Part shown: positions 7,407 through 8,487 of the stretch, piece by piece
Layout: the number at the start of each line of letters is the position of its first letter
Position numbering within the stretch: the stretch's first letter is position 1
Source: Gammaproteobacteria bacterium
GTDB lineage: Bacteria > Pseudomonadota > Gammaproteobacteria > Steroidobacterales > Steroidobacteraceae
Assembly (NCBI GenBank): GCA_025350345.1
Contig: JANXYA010000329.1
Span: 1 to 8,487 of the forward strand
Direction of reading: 5' to 3'
Length of the DNA: 8,487 nt
The notes under the pieces: model-generated
Told to the model about the DNA's origin: nothing
Databases searched by the model: none
What the model saw: only the letters and a program-made list of their open reading frames with translations
Made by a program: the position numbers and the translations under genes

Positions 7407-8487
7407 GGTTCGCGTCCCGTGGTGACGCGGGCGCCGACGATCCCGTCGGCGAAGCGCGCCTTGATATCCTCACCCACCCGCAGCTCCGCGGCACGACGCA
7501 CGAGCCCGCCATCGGCACCGCGTGCGACGATGGCGAAGCCACGCTCCAGCGTCGCCAGCGGGCTGACGGCGCTCAGGGCGCGGGCCGCCAGCTCCAACCG
7601 CGAGCTGATCTGGCGCAGCCGGCCGCCGAGCGCGCGGCGCAGGCGCAGCTCGAGCTCATCGACACGCTGGGCGTGCTGTCCCAGCCGGACGCCCGGATGC
7701 GCACGCTGCAGTCGCTCGCGCTGGGCGTGCAGCTGGGAGGCCGCTCCCTGCAGCTGGCGGCGCACGGCGTTGCCAAAGCGAGCCGCCAGCTGCGCGAGCC
7801 GCTGCAGCCATTCGCGACGATCCGGCACGACCAGCTGGGCCGCGGCGGTGGGCGTCGGTGCACGCAGGTCGGCCGCGAAATCAGCGATCGTCACGTCCGT
7901 CTCGTGGCCGATGCCAGCCACCACAGGAATCGTGCAGCGCGCCAGTGCGCGGGCCACCCGCTCGTCGTTGAATGCCCACAGGTCCTCGAGCGAGCCGCCG
8001 CCGCGTGCCAGGATCAGCACCTGGCATTCGGCGCGCTCGCTCGCCAGGTCGAGCGCCGCGGCGATGGCCGGGGCCGCGGTGGCTCCCTGCACGGGCACGG
8101 GGTAGATCAGCACGCCGGCCGCCGGAAAGCGGTCGGCGAGCACGCGCAGGATGTCACGCAGGGCGGCGCCGGTGGGGGAGGTGATCACCCCGACGCGCGT
8201 CGGGGCCGCGGGCAGGCTCCGTTTGCGCTCGATTGCAAACAGTCCTTCGGCGCTGAGGCGTGCGCGCAGCTGCTCATAGGCAAGTTGCAGGACGCCGATT
8301 CCCGCGTCTTCAAGCTGCTCGACCAGCAGCTGGTAGTCGCCACGCGCCTCGTAGAGGCTGACTCGCCCGCGCGCCATCACCAGCTGGCCTTCGCGCGGCG
8401 TGAACAGGGCGAGGGTATTGCGCTGGCGAAACATGGCACAGCGCAGCTGCGCGTCGCGATCTTTGAGCGAGAAATACCAGTGGCCCG
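7403..8487 (-). CDS. xseA: Exodeoxyribonuclease VII large subunit XseA (5' end beyond window)
   Basis: XseA is the catalytic subunit of exonuclease VII, which with several copies of XseB degrades single-stranded DNA from both ends. The visible 360 residues start within the N-terminal OB-fold at GHWYFSLKD and run to the natural stop; about 45 residues are missing at the right edge if E. coli is a guide. The OB-fold continues through RCAMFRQRN and SLYEARGDYQL. The catalytic domain holds VGVITSPTGAALRDI, RGGGSLEDLWAFNDERVARA (around 7946-8009) and GHETDVTIADFAADLRAPTP (around 7850-7910), including the conserved His and Asp residues. A coiled-coil region (7571-7828) precedes a small C-terminal domain with AVSPLATLERG. 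That coil is about 45 residues shorter than in E. coli XseA. The stop overlaps the start of the M23 gene by 4 bp. No xseB is in the window. Confidence 0.96.
   Translation of the reverse strand, partial: GHWYFSLKDRDAQLRCAMFRQRNTLALFTPREGQLVMARGRVSLYEARGDYQLLVEQLEDAGIGVLQLAYEQLRARLSAEGLFAIERKRSLPAAPTRVGVITSPTGAALRDILRVLADRFPAAGVLIYPVPVQGATAAPAIAAALDLASERAECQVLILARGGGSLEDLWAFNDERVARALARCTIPVVAGIGHETDVTIADFAADLRAPTPTAAAQLVVPDRREWLQRLAQLAARFGNAVRRQLQGAASQLHAQRERLQRAHPGVRLGQHAQRVDELELRLRRALGGRLRQISSRLELAARALSAVSPLATLERGFAIVARGADGGLVRRAAELRVGEDIKARFADGIVGARVTTGREP

Noticed and set aside
6529..7542. A 337-codon open frame on the - strand overlapping the M23 gene
   Set aside because: It is a different frame of the same strand as the M23 gene and xseA end. 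Its product is low-complexity and Arg-rich, while the M23 frame carries all the catalytic motifs.
7419..8105. A 228-codon open frame on the + strand opposite xseA
   Set aside because: Its translation is Ser/Arg/Ala low complexity and runs opposite conserved XseA catalytic motifs.

Overview
The window is a densely packed, high-GC stretch of bacterial chromosome that looks gammaproteobacterial. The evidence is the gene order rlmN-pilF/pilW-rodZ-hisS-yfgM-bamB-der on the + strand, the core block known from Pseudomonas, Xanthomonas and relatives (E. coli has the same block without pilF). BamB, YfgM and a type IV pilus PilW-type lipoprotein all point to a diderm with an outer membrane. I cannot resolve family or genus from the sequence alone.

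Layout: 1-556 is the 3' end of rlmN (23S rRNA A2503 / tRNA A37 methyltransferase). It is followed by pilF/pilW (553-1311), rodZ (1315-2151), hisS (2172-3464), yfgM (3449-4069), bamB (4066-5223) and der (5225-6604). Junctions are 4-bp overlaps, a 16-bp overlap, or gaps of 1, 3 and 20 bp, so the seven genes look like one transcription unit whose start lies left of the window. On the - strand, xseA (5' end beyond the right edge, stop at 7403) overlaps by 4 bp a gene for a secreted M23 metallopeptidase (7406-6540). That gene runs convergently into der, and the two coding regions overlap by 65 bp.

The operon mixes translation quality and ribosome work (RlmN, HisS, Der) with envelope building: PilW for pilus secretin assembly, RodZ for MreB-directed cell shape, YfgM for periplasmic chaperoning at SecYEG, and BamB for outer-membrane protein assembly. 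The opposing pair joins a DNA exonuclease subunit (XseA) to a probable peptidoglycan hydrolase with all M23 catalytic residues.

There is no gene-free stretch over 20 bp. I see no RNA gene, mobile element, CRISPR array, attachment site, recognisable promoter or intrinsic terminator. I found no previously undescribed system. The points most worth a second look are the 65-bp convergent overlap of der with the M23 gene, an XseA coiled coil about one repeat shorter than in E. coli, the absence of ispG between rodZ and hisS, and the high share of GTG/TTG starts.
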